Source: JAHECQ01 sp047638695 | GTDB taxonomy: Bacteria; Actinomycetota; Acidimicrobiia; Acidimicrobiales; SZUA-35 | Assembly: GCA_047638695.1 (NCBI GenBank) | Contig: JBLINY010000016.1 | Location: forward strand, 1-63,679 | Reading direction: 5' to 3' | Length of the DNA: 63,679 bases | Part shown: positions 52,814 through 61,793 of the stretch, in pieces | How the letters are laid out: each line of letters begins with the position of its first letter | How positions within the stretch are numbered: position 1 is the first letter of the stretch | The notes under the pieces: generated by a model | What the model was told of the DNA's origin: nothing | The model's input: the letters and a program-made list of their open reading frames with translations, nothing else | The model's database searches: none | Made by a program: the position numbers and the translations under genes

Positions 52814-53962
52814 CTAGACGGGGCCTCTGGGGGTACGGGCGGCCCAGAGCGGTATCAGGCCGGCCAGAGCACAGACGCCGCCCACAGCGAAGGCCACACG
52901 CTCGTTCGCAAGTCCGACGATGACTCCGATCACAACGGCACCCGTAGCGAAGGCCAAATCAAAGAACATCGAGAGGCTGGCCACGACAAAAGCTCGGTCA
53001 TTTGGGTCCGCCCGACCCACGACGAGGGAAAGCAGCGAGGGAAAGTTCATCGACATGCCGGCCGAGAAGACGATGACGCCTGCGTACAGACCGAAGGCGC
53101 TCGGGATGGCAGCGATCACGAAGAGGCCGAGTCCAATGGCGACGAGCGACAGAGCCGAAACCGGAAGTGCGCCGAAACGGTCGGGCACCTTGGCCGCGAA
53201 CAAGCGAGCGAAGATCACCAGAACGGCGTAGGTCGTGAAGACCCACCCCGCGCCGTTCATGCCGATCGAGTCGGCGTAGACCGCGGCGAAGGATACAAAC
53301 CCGGCGTAGCCGAAAAGACCTCCGGTGAGGGCAAGGCCGGGAGCTATTGCCGCCGGGTGAATCCAGCCCGGCTCGACACTGGCTCCGGTTGCTTTGGTCG
53401 ATGGTGTTGCTAGGCCGAGCACGGCACCGATCGCGACCATGGCCGCGGCCACGACCCACACCGGTGCATAGTTCGATCCATCGAAAAGCCACTCGCCGAG
53501 TGGTGGCCCGACAGCAATACCCCCGTAGACGGCCAGCGAGAAGTAGTTGGCTGCCTCGCCGCGACGCTCGTCGGTGGTCATGTCCTGCACCGCAGTGGCC
53601 AACCCGACAAAGGCGAACGCCTCGCCGGCGCCAAAGAGGAGACGCAAGCCAACAACTGCAATCAACGAGTCGGCAGCGAGATAGCCCAGGAGCGAGATGG
53701 CGACGACGACCATGCCGCCGACGACCAGAACCCGTCGACCAAAGCGATCCCCAATCCGACCGGCGATAGGGCGCAGCAGAGCTGCAGTGATGCCGAACGA
53801 GCCAACGGCAAGACCCACCGACACACCGGACCCGCCAAGTTCATCTTCGACGAAGCGAGGTAGCACCGGGTACAGAATGGTCCAGCCGCTGAAGTACGCC
53901 AGGCCGGCAAGAGTGACGACAACGAAACGCCAGGTCAACAGACGAGTGGCGGTTTCGGGCAT
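52814..53962 (-). CDS. MFS transporter
   Basis: A 382-residue MFS protein with about twelve hydrophobic segments. The loop motif RIGDRFGRRVLVVGG between helices 2 and 3 is the standard MFS signature. It resembles drug/metabolite exporters; no substrate can be inferred. It converges on the BNR protein gene five bases away and is divergent from the SDR gene. Confidence 0.86.
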   Translation of the reverse strand: MPETATRLLTWRFVVVTLAGLAYFSGWTILYPVLPRFVEDELGGSGVSVGLAVGSFGITAALLRPIAGRIGDRFGRRVLVVGGMVVVAISLLGYLAADSLIAVVGLRLLFGAGEAFAFVGLATAVQDMTTDERRGEAANYFSLAVYGGIAVGPPLGEWLFDGSNYAPVWVVAAAMVAIGAVLGLATPSTKATGASVEPGWIHPAAIAPGLALTGGLFGYAGFVSFAAVYADSIGMNGAGWVFTTYAVLVIFARLFAAKVPDRFGALPVSALSLVAIGLGLFVIAAIPSAFGLYAGVIVFSAGMSMNFPSLLSLVVGRADPNDRAFVVASLSMFFDLAFATGAVVIGVIVGLANERVAFAVGGVCALAGLIPLWAARTPRGPV

Positions 53963-54022
53963 TGGGCGACAGTATCGGCCTCAGTGGTTTAGCCGAGAAT
54001 GGACTACCCAAGGAGTGACACC

Positions 54023-54046
54023 ATGAACCGAGGAGTGACACGATGA
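54023..54046 (+). CDS. Putative 7-residue leader ORF upstream of the SDR gene
   Basis: AGGAGTGACACCATGA occurs at 54011-54026 and is repeated nearly exactly (AGGAGTGACACGATGA) at 54031-54046. The first copy starts an ORF encoding MNRGVTR, whose TGA overlaps the ATG of the SDR gene. This looks like a duplicated translation-start region giving a coupled leader peptide. Expression is unproven. Confidence 0.4.
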   Translation: MNRGVTR

Positions 54047-54819
54047 GCAGGTTTGCTGAGAAGGTCGTCGTCATCACTGGCGCCGGCGGTGGTATCGGCC
54101 GGGCCGCGGCGGTGCTGTTCGCTGGCGAAGGGGCGTCGATCGTTGCCGTGGATCGTGACGCATCGAGCCTGGCCGACACCGTCACCGCCATCAGCGAATC
54201 CGGAGGTCAGATCCACGCGGTCGCCGGCGATGTCACGAGCAGCGCCGATGTGCAGGCGTACGTTCAGGCTGCGGTCGACACCTTCGGTGGAGTCGACATC
54301 CTCTTCAACAACGCAGGTATTGAGGGGGTTGTGACCTCGCTCGAGAGTTATCCCGAGGAAGACTTCGATCGCGTGATTGCGGTGAACGTCAAGGGCGTCT
54401 GGTTGGGTATGAAGTACGTCGCCGACGCCATGCGACAGCGCGGTGGTGGCGTCATCATCAACACCGCATCGGTGGCAGGTCTGCGGGGCACACCCGGGCT
54501 GATCGCCTACGGCGCCAGCAAGCACGCCGTCGTCGGTATGACCAAAACCGCAGCGGCGGAGCTTGCGCCGGCTGGCATCAGGGTGAACGCCGTGTGCCCC
54601 GCCCCCATCGAGACGCGCATGATGCGTTCGATCGAATCGGGTGCCGCTCCCGACGATCCGGAAGCATTCAAAAAACAAGCAACCGAACGCATACCTCTCG
54701 GTCGCTACGGCGAACCTGAAGAGGTGGCGGCGCTGGTGGCGTTCTTGGCCTCCGATGATGCCGCGTTCATCACCGGCGGCATCTATCCAATTGATGGAGG
54801 ATCAGGGGCCGTGTCGTAG
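54043..54819 (+). CDS. Short-chain dehydrogenase/reductase
   Basis: A 258-residue classical SDR: cofactor motif TGAGGGIGRA, NNAG, catalytic Ser in TASVAG and YGASK (YxxxK), with a C-terminal GGIYPIDGG end. Asp near residue 37 (VAVDRD) suggests NAD+ preference. Role unknown. It is preceded by a duplicated RBS/start motif and followed by an MDR reductase 21 bp downstream. Confidence 0.88.
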   Translation: MSRFAEKVVVITGAGGGIGRAAAVLFAGEGASIVAVDRDASSLADTVTAISESGGQIHAVAGDVTSSADVQAYVQAAVDTFGGVDILFNNAGIEGVVTSLESYPEEDFDRVIAVNVKGVWLGMKYVADAMRQRGGGVIINTASVAGLRGTPGLIAYGASKHAVVGMTKTAAAELAPAGIRVNAVCPAPIETRMMRSIESGAAPDDPEAFKKQATERIPLGRYGEPEEVAALVAFLASDDAAFITGGIYPIDGGSGAVS

Positions 54820-54840
54820 CCACACCGGTAGCGTGCCGCC

Positions 54841-55959
54841 ATGCTTCAAATGCAGTCGTTGGTTTCTGAAGATGGCCAGTTGTCCTTGACCCTGGTGGAG
54901 GTCGAGACACCAACACCCAAGGCGAACGAGGTTCTCATTCGGGTCGAGGCTGCGCCGATCAACCCGTCCGACCTCGGGTTGGTGCTGGGAGGCGCCGACC
55001 TCGACACCATCGCCGGTGCAATGGTGAATGGTCAGCCGGCTATCACCGCCACCATTCCACCAGGTGCTCTGCGAGGGCTTGGCGGCCGAATCGGCCAGTC
55101 GCTGCCAGGCGGCAACGAAGGCGCTGGTGTGGTGATCGACGCCGGAAACGATCCCGAAGCGCAAGCCCTCATGGGGAAGACGGTCGCCGTGCTCGGTGGC
55201 GCTATGTACAGCGAGTTCCGGGCCATGCCGGCCAACCAATGTCTGGTTCTCCACGACGGCGCTACCTCGCTGCAGGGTGCCTCGTGTTTTGTCAACCCGC
55301 TCACGGCCCTGGCCATGGTCGACACCATGCGGATCGACGGCCACGACGCCATCGTTCATACCGCGGCTGCCTCCAACCTGGGCCAAATGCTGGTGAAGAT
55401 CTGCCTGGCCGAGGGTGTAGAGCTGGTGAACATCGTTCGTCGACCAGAGCAAGCCGAACTCCTGCGTTCACTGGGAGCGACCCACGTCTGCGACTCGAGC
55501 CAGGACACGTTCCACGACGATCTTGTTGCCGCGCTGGCCGCGACGAAGGCCACGGTTGCTTTCGATGCCACCGGCGGCGGGCGTCTGGCCAACAAGATTC
55601 TGATGGCTATGGAAGCAGCCGCCAACGCTTCGGAATCGGGTGCCTACAGCCGTTACGGCTCGACCACTCACAAGCAGGTCTACATCTACGGCGGACTCGA
55701 CCGCGGCATCACCGAGTTGACCCGTTCCTACGGAATGGCATGGGGCGTTGGCGGTTTCCTGTTGCCGAACTTCTTGGCCAAGGTTGGTGCCGAACGCGGC
55801 GCAGAGTTACGCAAGCGAGTGGCCGACGAGCTCACCACTACATTCGCCAGCAGCTACACCAAAGAAGTGGGACTGACCGCAGCTCTCGACCCGGCTGAAG
55901 TTGCGGTGTACAGCCGACAGGCAACGGGTGAAAAGTACCTCGTGACCCCGCACGCCTGA
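54841..55959 (+). CDS. Zinc-free MDR (quinone-oxidoreductase-like) reductase
   Basis: A 372-residue medium-chain reductase. PINPSDLGLVLG near residue 40 and GGNEGAGVVIDAG are family features, and the nucleotide-binding region lies near HTAAASNLGQM. The zinc cysteines of alcohol dehydrogenases are missing. It is a probable NADPH-dependent enone or quinone reductase. It follows the SDR closely and may share its transcript. Confidence 0.85.
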   Translation: MLQMQSLVSEDGQLSLTLVEVETPTPKANEVLIRVEAAPINPSDLGLVLGGADLDTIAGAMVNGQPAITATIPPGALRGLGGRIGQSLPGGNEGAGVVIDAGNDPEAQALMGKTVAVLGGAMYSEFRAMPANQCLVLHDGATSLQGASCFVNPLTALAMVDTMRIDGHDAIVHTAAASNLGQMLVKICLAEGVELVNIVRRPEQAELLRSLGATHVCDSSQDTFHDDLVAALAATKATVAFDATGGGRLANKILMAMEAAANASESGAYSRYGSTTHKQVYIYGGLDRGITELTRSYGMAWGVGGFLLPNFLAKVGAERGAELRKRVADELTTTFASSYTKEVGLTAALDPAEVAVYSRQATGEKYLVTPHA

Positions 55960-56119
55960 GTCCTCTGGCATTGGCATCAGGAGGATCAGGGAACTCTGAT
56001 GAGGACGACTCGTTTGGCCATCGCTGCGAAACGAGCCATCATCTTGAGGCAGCAAGGCGTTGGTGGCACCGATCGATGGTCGGCTAGCCAACCCCGCCAT
56101 CACTTCGATTGGAGCCGAC

Positions 56120-57100
56120 ATGAGCGGAATGCAGATCACCCCTATCGACCGCAAGGTCTTTGGCGCCACGGTTACCGGTGTTGCTCTCAGAGATCTCACT
56201 GACGACCAGTTCAGCCAAATCAAGACGGCCTTTCTCGATCGCGGGTTCCTCGTGTTTCCCGGGCAATTCCTGACTAGCGAAGAGAACATCGCCTTCGGTG
56301 AACGATTCGGACCGCTCGAATTCGGTGCATTACCCCTGGCCAACAAGAAGCGCCACAAAGACGGCACGTTCAGCGCTGATGTACTCGACATCAACAGCCA
56401 GACGATGCGCAGCAATGTCGGCAACGAAACCTGGCACACCGACTCGACCTACAAGCCGCTCAGCAGCAAATGCGCCATGCTTTCGGCTGTCGTGGTGCCC
56501 GATGAGGAAGGCGAGACCGAGCTGGCCGACATGCGAGCCGGCTACGCCGCCCTCGACGAAGAAACCAAAGACCGGATCGATGGCTTCAGTGCCTATCACT
56601 CGAATCAGTTCTCGCAGGCCAACGACCTCGGCGACTTCCCCCGAGCCGACAGCGACGGCTTCTTCAAGGACGTCTACCATCTCGAGGCCTATCTACGCCC
56701 GGTGGTGAAGGTGCATCCCGAGACCGGCGTGAAAAATCTGTTCCTGGGTCGTCACGCCTTCGGGATTCCCGGCCTCGAGCGAGACGAAAGCCGCGAATTG
56801 CTCCGGTCGCTGCTCGAGTTCGTGGTGTCCGACGAGACGCGGGTGTATCAGCATCGCTGGCAAGCGGGCGACACGATGATCTGGGACAACCGGGCGCTGC
56901 TACACCGAGCCCGGCCGTACGACTATTCGAAGCCCCGGGTGCTCATCGGCACCCGAGTAGCCGGCGACGACACCGAGCTGTCTTACTATCCCGACGATCC
57001 GGCGGCCCAGGCTGGCCGCGATGCGCTTGCCGCCGAACTCGAGATTCTGCGGGGCGAGACCAAACACCTGATGTACGGCGCCACCACCGCCGGCCGCTAA
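56120..57100 (+). CDS. TauD/TfdA-family Fe(II)/2-oxoglutarate dioxygenase
   Basis: A 326-residue TauD-like dioxygenase. HxD is in NETWHTDSTYKP, the distal His in ALLHRARPYD and the 2-oxoglutarate-binding Arg in KPRVLIGTRVAG. It hydroxylates a small acid, sulfonate or aryloxy compound. ATG at 56120 gives the proper N-terminus (MQITPIDRKVFGATVTGV). Its TAA stop overlaps the stop of the convergent MetE-like gene (CTAA). Confidence 0.88.
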   Translation: MSGMQITPIDRKVFGATVTGVALRDLTDDQFSQIKTAFLDRGFLVFPGQFLTSEENIAFGERFGPLEFGALPLANKKRHKDGTFSADVLDINSQTMRSNVGNETWHTDSTYKPLSSKCAMLSAVVVPDEEGETELADMRAGYAALDEETKDRIDGFSAYHSNQFSQANDLGDFPRADSDGFFKDVYHLEAYLRPVVKVHPETGVKNLFLGRHAFGIPGLERDESRELLRSLLEFVVSDETRVYQHRWQAGDTMIWDNRALLHRARPYDYSKPRVLIGTRVAGDDTELSYYPDDPAAQAGRDALAAELEILRGETKHLMYGATTAGR

Positions 57101-58155
57101 CCGGCGAGCTCCGAGCGGACGATGGCGGCCCCGGCGACCATTGCCGCCAGCTTGGCTTGGGCGACCGGGCGAGGCAGGTACTTCATGCCACAGTCGGGAG
57201 CGACGGAGAGCTTCGCCGGGTCGATGTGATCGGTGAGGGGTCGGATTCGGGAAGCGACCGTCTCCGGGGACTCGACATCGAGCGACCCCAGGTCGATCAC
57301 GCCGAACACAACGCCCCGTGGCGCCAGGCTGCCGGCCGTCTCGGGCGACAGCTTGGGCTGAGCGGCCTCAATGGCGATGTAGTCGACAGGCAATGCAGCC
57401 AGCGGGCTGAGGAATGGGTACCCGCCCGACTTCTCGTTCATATAGATGGCGTACCCGTAGCAGGTGTGCAGCGTGGTTGAAGCAGTGATGCCATCGAGCG
57501 CTGCGGTTATGGCCTCGATGGCGAACTCTTCGGCCGCCTCGGCATTGGCCTGCATGTAGGGCTCGTCGATCTGGAGCATGTCGATGCCCGCCGCTTGCAG
57601 ATCGCGTAACTCTTCGTTCACTGCGGTGGCGTAGGCCATTGCCAGCGCTCTTTGATCGGGATAGTGATCGTTCTGAGCCAGCTGCGAAAGGGTGAACGGT
57701 CCGGGCACCGTCACCTTGGTCTTTCGATCGGTGTGGGCCCGCAGGAAGCGAGCCGAGTCAAGCTCGATCGGGGCTTCGCGCCTGATCGGGCCGTTAACGA
57801 GCGGCACATCGGATTTGCCACCCTTACGATTCACTCCCACACCGGTGTGCTCTTGATCGACGCCGCCGAGTGAGGTGGCGAAATGGTTGAAGTAGGACTC
57901 GCGGCCGATCTCGCCATCGGTGATGATGTCGACTCCTGCGGCCTCTTGGTCGGCGATGGCGACCAGCGTCGCCGCTTCAATGGCCTCGGCCCGCTGCTCT
58001 CTGTCAACTCGCCAAATACCTTCGGCTCGTACCCGGGGTACCCCTGCGCCGACCAAAGCCTTGCGGTCGACCAGCCAGGCCGGCTGCGGGTAACTGCCCA
58101 TAACGGTCGTAGGCAGCAGAGTGTTGATGGACTCCGCTCGCACTGAGGAGGTCAT
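57097..58155 (-). CDS. Cobalamin-independent methionine synthase-like (MetE C-terminal family) protein
   Basis: A 352-residue single-domain relative of the MetE catalytic domain. The zinc-site motifs are visible as HTCYGY (H-x-C) and VAPDCGMKYLP (Cys). Start: TTVMGSYPQPAWL. Stand-alone proteins of this type include vitamin-B12-independent methyltransferases and epoxyalkane:coenzyme M-like enzymes, so thiol alkyl-transfer is likely but the substrate is open. It is the last gene of the LLM/RidA/VOC set, overlapping VOC by four bases (ATGA). Confidence 0.8.
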   Translation of the reverse strand: MTSSVRAESINTLLPTTVMGSYPQPAWLVDRKALVGAGVPRVRAEGIWRVDREQRAEAIEAATLVAIADQEAAGVDIITDGEIGRESYFNHFATSLGGVDQEHTGVGVNRKGGKSDVPLVNGPIRREAPIELDSARFLRAHTDRKTKVTVPGPFTLSQLAQNDHYPDQRALAMAYATAVNEELRDLQAAGIDMLQIDEPYMQANAEAAEEFAIEAITAALDGITASTTLHTCYGYAIYMNEKSGGYPFLSPLAALPVDYIAIEAAQPKLSPETAGSLAPRGVVFGVIDLGSLDVESPETVASRIRPLTDHIDPAKLSVAPDCGMKYLPRPVAQAKLAAMVAGAAIVRSELAG

Positions 58156-58700
58156 CGGTACGTGTTGTTCGACTCGTGATCGCCGGCCAGCCAGCGCTTC
58201 AGGGTTTCATGGGCATCGGCGGAGCGTTCGTCGTTGATCTTGTCAGCGCCGGGATCATCGACCGTGAACTCGAGCAGCATGCCGTTGGGGTCCTCGGTGT
58301 ACAGCGACCGGCAGTAGCCGTGCTCCAGCACGAAGGTGCCCTTCGGCTTCCAGTCGGCCTCCTCGAGGCGCCGCTGCATTTCGGCCTGACCCTCGGCACT
58401 GACCTTCAACGCAATATGCCGAAATGGTGAGGGCAGTACATCGGGATCGAAAAGCTCCTGATCTTCGGTGTTTGCGAACTGGAAGAAGGCCAGTGCGCTG
58501 CCATCAGCCAGGCCGAAGAAGGTATGGCAGTACACACGCTCGGCCCCGAAAAGCTCATCGGTCTCCGACCACGTTGCCATCAAAGGAAAGCCAAGGATGT
58601 CTTCGTAGAAGGCTCGGGTCGCCTCTTGGTCCTTGGTGACGTAAGCCGTGTGGTGCAACCGCTGAGCGATCGGGGCCGTACTGGTCGGAGTGCTACTCAT
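58152..58700 (-). CDS. VOC (glyoxalase/dioxygenase) superfamily protein
   Basis: A 182-residue vicinal-oxygen-chelate protein with two beta-alpha-beta-beta-beta units. Metal-ligand candidates are His in RLHHTAYVT, His in FRHIALK and Glu in MLLEFTVDD. It could be a glyoxalase, epimerase or ring-cleavage enzyme. Overlaps RidA upstream and MetE-like downstream through ATGA. Confidence 0.85.
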   Translation of the reverse strand: MSSTPTSTAPIAQRLHHTAYVTKDQEATRAFYEDILGFPLMATWSETDELFGAERVYCHTFFGLADGSALAFFQFANTEDQELFDPDVLPSPFRHIALKVSAEGQAEMQRRLEEADWKPKGTFVLEHGYCRSLYTEDPNGMLLEFTVDDPGADKINDERSADAHETLKRWLAGDHESNNTYR

Positions 58701-59044
58701 CGAGCTGCCTCAACCATGATCTCGACCTTCACCTTCGGGTGGGCCAGATTGGCTTCGACGGTTGCTCGGGCCGGTGTTGACCCCTCGACAACCCATGCCG
58801 ACCAGACCTCGTTCATCTGCGACCAGGTGCCGATGTCGGTGAGCCAGATGTTGGCCTTCAGCAACTTGCTCTTGTCTGACCCAGCTTGGGCTAGCAGCTC
58901 ATCGATTCGGGCCAGGATCTGCGAGGTCTGACCAGCAACATCAGCGTCAAGGTCGTTGCCAACCAGGCCCGACAGGTAGACGGTGTCGCCGTGGACCACG
59001 GCCATGCTCATGATCGGTCCAGCTTCAATGCGTTCGATGGTCAT
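58697..59044 (-). CDS. RidA-family reactive-intermediate deaminase-like protein
   Basis: A 115-residue YjgF/RidA protein. VVHGDTVYLSGLVGND and STPARATVEANLAHPKVKVEI are the family signatures, including the Arg in TPARATVE that binds carboxylates. RidA enzymes hydrolyse reactive enamines or imines. ATG at 59044 gives the usual length; in-frame Met codons at 59062 and 59104 are alternatives. It is translationally coupled to VOC. Confidence 0.86.
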   Translation of the reverse strand: MTIERIEAGPIMSMAVVHGDTVYLSGLVGNDLDADVAGQTSQILARIDELLAQAGSDKSKLLKANIWLTDIGTWSQMNEVWSAWVVEGSTPARATVEANLAHPKVKVEIMVEAAR

Positions 59045-59116
59045 AGCCACAGACTCGCGCATGTGGACTGCCCAATCGAGCCGAATCGCTGTGCTTGGCT
59101 TCAAACTGGCGGCGGT

Positions 59117-60139
59117 TCAGAGGTGAGCCAGAACTGCTTCGCCGAATGCGGCAATAAAATCGCCGGTGATCGGCTGGCCCGGTGCCCCAATCTGTGGGCT
59201 GACCACGATCCGGTCGATACGTTCATCGGTGGCGAGCTCGCTGATCCGGCCCCGCACCTCGTCAGGCGTCCCAGCGATCGCATAACGGTCAAGCAGCCGC
59301 TCGGGAATCAGCGCCGCGTGCTTCGGCATCGAATCGGCATGGGCGAACATGTCGTACTCCCGCCGTACCTGTTCTGCTATTTCACGATCTTCACCAACCA
59401 GTCTGGCCGGGTCGAGCAAGCGCACAATCGCCGCCACCCTGGCCCGCACTTGGTCGTAGGCCCGTTCTTGATCGTTATCGAGGCCAACGTACACCCACAC
59501 CGTTTTCTCGACCGCTGTCTCGGACCGACCTGCATCGGCGAGCCCCCGGCTCACGAGGCCAAGTGCATCGTCGATCAGGTCGGGCGCCGCACCCTGCAGC
59601 AGGATCACCCCGTCTGCCATACCGGCGGCCGCCTTCGTTAGTCGGGGACCGGATGCTGCTACGTGGAGCGGAACCGATGCCGGTTCGGGCATCCAAGTCA
59701 GCGCACCCTCGGAGCCGGACGCAAACCGTACGGTGCCACCGTCCAAAAGCTGGCGCATCGCTGCCACATACTCGGCCAGCTCGGAGATAGGTGCTGGCTT
59801 CTCACCGATGTTGCGCAACGCCGAGTGGCCGGTCGAGATACCGGCCAAAGCCCGCCCGGCGGACAGCTCGTGCAACGTCGCCAACCCACTTGCAGTCACG
59901 CTGGCGTGTCGGGTTCTCGGCACGGTCACTCCACTGGCGAGCCTCAGGTGTTCGGTCGCCACCGCGCACGCGGCCAAGGTCACGTACAACTCGCGACAAA
60001 TCAGCTGCGTGTCTACCAACCAAATGCTCTCGAAACCGACCCGTTCGGCCAACTGTGCATAGCCAACCATCGCCTGCACTGGCTCGGTTCCCCACAACGC
60101 GAGGCCAACCCGCGGCCCGGCCGTCTCGTTTTCGCTCAT
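59117..60139 (-). CDS. LLM-class F420-dependent oxidoreductase
   Basis: A 340-residue luciferase-like protein. FESIWLVDTQLICRELYVTL and LATLHELSAGRALAGISTGHS resemble F420-dependent 5,10-methylene-THMPT-reductase-type members. It heads the minus-strand set followed by RidA, VOC and MetE-like genes (72-bp gap to RidA, then overlaps), suggesting a reductive or oxidative first step of that pathway. Confidence 0.83.
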   Translation of the reverse strand: MSENETAGPRVGLALWGTEPVQAMVGYAQLAERVGFESIWLVDTQLICRELYVTLAACAVATEHLRLASGVTVPRTRHASVTASGLATLHELSAGRALAGISTGHSALRNIGEKPAPISELAEYVAAMRQLLDGGTVRFASGSEGALTWMPEPASVPLHVAASGPRLTKAAAGMADGVILLQGAAPDLIDDALGLVSRGLADAGRSETAVEKTVWVYVGLDNDQERAYDQVRARVAAIVRLLDPARLVGEDREIAEQVRREYDMFAHADSMPKHAALIPERLLDRYAIAGTPDEVRGRISELATDERIDRIVVSPQIGAPGQPITGDFIAAFGEAVLAHL

Positions 60140-60166
60140 GACACATCATGCCCCGAGCGTCGGCCG

Positions 60167-60520
60167 TCAACCGTCGTGACAACAACCATCGCGGTCGGCG
60201 ATGGCATCAGCCGCTCTGCGCTCGGAGATCAGCCGAGGCTCCACTCGCTCTTCCATGGCGTTGATTCGGGTCTCATCCCACACGCCACTCCCTGACGACT
60301 GATCCGTTCGCAAAGGTTCGCTCTCGAGAGTCGTTTGGGTGGCGACAACGCGATCCGTCAGCGGCGAGGCGGTCGGCCGAGCGAGTATTGCGGCGAGCGC
60401 ACAGCCCACCACTAGTCCGGCACCGACCAAGATGCGTCGCACACGTTCACCGGGGCCCGGTCTCATGGGGTCGGTAGAGAGGGCCGGAGACTCCTCGATA
60501 AATTCGACCAGTTCGGCCAT
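60167..60520 (-). CDS. Small single-pass membrane protein of unknown function
   Basis: A 117-residue protein with one transmembrane helix (ILVGAGLVVGCALAAILA, ~30-47) and a polar, charged C-terminal part ending in GCCHDG. I recognise no family. It lies 27 bp from the LLM gene downstream and 42 bp after the next LLM gene upstream; its expression is likely but its role is unknown. Confidence 0.55.
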   Translation of the reverse strand: MAELVEFIEESPALSTDPMRPGPGERVRRILVGAGLVVGCALAAILARPTASPLTDRVVATQTTLESEPLRTDQSSGSGVWDETRINAMEERVEPRLISERRAADAIADRDGCCHDG

Positions 60521-60562
60521 GGCGTTCTGCCCTTCCGGGTTGGCAGCGAGGGTGTGTTGTGC

Positions 60563-61696
60563 TCAGTCCAGGCTGGCTGTCATCGAATCGTCGGCGTGGA
60601 CCACTGGCAGAACTTCTTCGGCGAAGCGCCGCATCGATTCCTCTGCCAGCTCTGTCGGCATGCCGCCGTAGTCGAAGATGCCGATGAATTCGGCCGCGCC
60701 GGTGATCTCTTTGATCTTGCGGAGCACCTCGATACATCGAGCCGGGCTACCCCACACTTGGTTGGTGGCAAACGCCTCAGTCGCCTCGTCGGCCGTCACC
60801 GTTGCGCGCTTGCGGGCCCGGTCGGCGTAGTAGTCATAGACACCGGTTTCGGCGAAGTGCTCCGGGTCTCCGAACTCGTAGTGGCGGAGCACCGAGTCGT
60901 TGTAGTTGCTCATGTACGGGAACGCGATCTCCCAGGCTTGCTCATCTGTCGGGAAGCAGGCGACCCACACGGCAACGATGGGTTTTGATGGAGGCAATTC
61001 CATTTCGGTTCTGATCGAGTTAAAGACGTCAACCTCTTCACGAATCTCTTCCCACGTCTTCTGGGGGATGAAGAGTGGCCCGAGGTTGGCGCGGGCTGCC
61101 ATCGGAACGGTCTCCGGTGAGCCCCAGGCTTGGTACAGCCGATCGAGCAGACCCTGCGGGTTGCGAGGCCGGGGGCGAACGGACATCTCCGGAAGTTGGT
61201 AGTACTCGCCGTCATAGCTGAAGGACTCCTTGCCGATCGCCAGGCGCAGAACTTCGAGCGCCTCGGCGAAACGATCGCGGGACTCCGACATTGGAATCCG
61301 AAAACCCTCGAACTCGACTCTGCCGGCGCCGCGCCCGAGCCCAACGGTGAGCTCTCGACCGCCGAGCATCACATCGAGCAGCGACATCTGTTCTGCCACT
61401 TCGACCGGATCGTGCCAGGGAAGCACAACGACCATCGTGCCCATATCGACCCGGCTCGTACGCGCCGCCATGTAGCTGAGGAACTGCAGAGGGTTGGGCA
61501 CCATCGTGTACGGGGTGAAGTGGTGCTCGACTGTCCAAAGCGAGTCGAAACCCAGGGGTTCGACCAGGTCGGCAAGGCCGAGTGCCCGATCCCAGACCGT
61601 GTGATCGGCAGTGGCTGGTGGTTCGTCGAAGGCGCGGGCCGTGTGGCGACCCCAGTCCTCGTAGTTCTGCATGAAGAAAGAAACACCGAACTTCAC
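60563..61696 (-). CDS. LLM-class flavin-dependent oxidoreductase
   Basis: A 377-residue luciferase-like monooxygenase. MKFGVSFFMQNYEDW, LWTVEHHFTPYTM and ELTVGLGRGAGRVEFEGF are typical of the FMN-dependent bacterial-luciferase branch. It stands before the tandem CoA-transferase on the same strand (97 bp), and may act on its product or precursor. Substrate unknown. Confidence 0.86.
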   Translation of the reverse strand: MKFGVSFFMQNYEDWGRHTARAFDEPPATADHTVWDRALGLADLVEPLGFDSLWTVEHHFTPYTMVPNPLQFLSYMAARTSRVDMGTMVVVLPWHDPVEVAEQMSLLDVMLGGRELTVGLGRGAGRVEFEGFRIPMSESRDRFAEALEVLRLAIGKESFSYDGEYYQLPEMSVRPRPRNPQGLLDRLYQAWGSPETVPMAARANLGPLFIPQKTWEEIREEVDVFNSIRTEMELPPSKPIVAVWVACFPTDEQAWEIAFPYMSNYNDSVLRHYEFGDPEHFAETGVYDYYADRARKRATVTADEATEAFATNQVWGSPARCIEVLRKIKEITGAAEFIGIFDYGGMPTELAEESMRRFAEEVLPVVHADDSMTASLD

Positions 61697-61793
61697 AGGT
61701 ACCCCCTGGTCGCTGTTCGAGAAGTCTCGCGCTGATCAGCGCTGGAACCCAGCGGAACAGATCAGAGCTGCATAGCGCTCCGCGGAGGTTTCG

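Noticed and set aside
55960..56119. Possible short gene or structured RNA between the MDR and TauD genes
   Set aside because: Only weak inverted repeats (CTCGTTT/AAACGAG, ATCAG/CTGAT) and a short frame overlapping the TauD start are present; neither is convincing.
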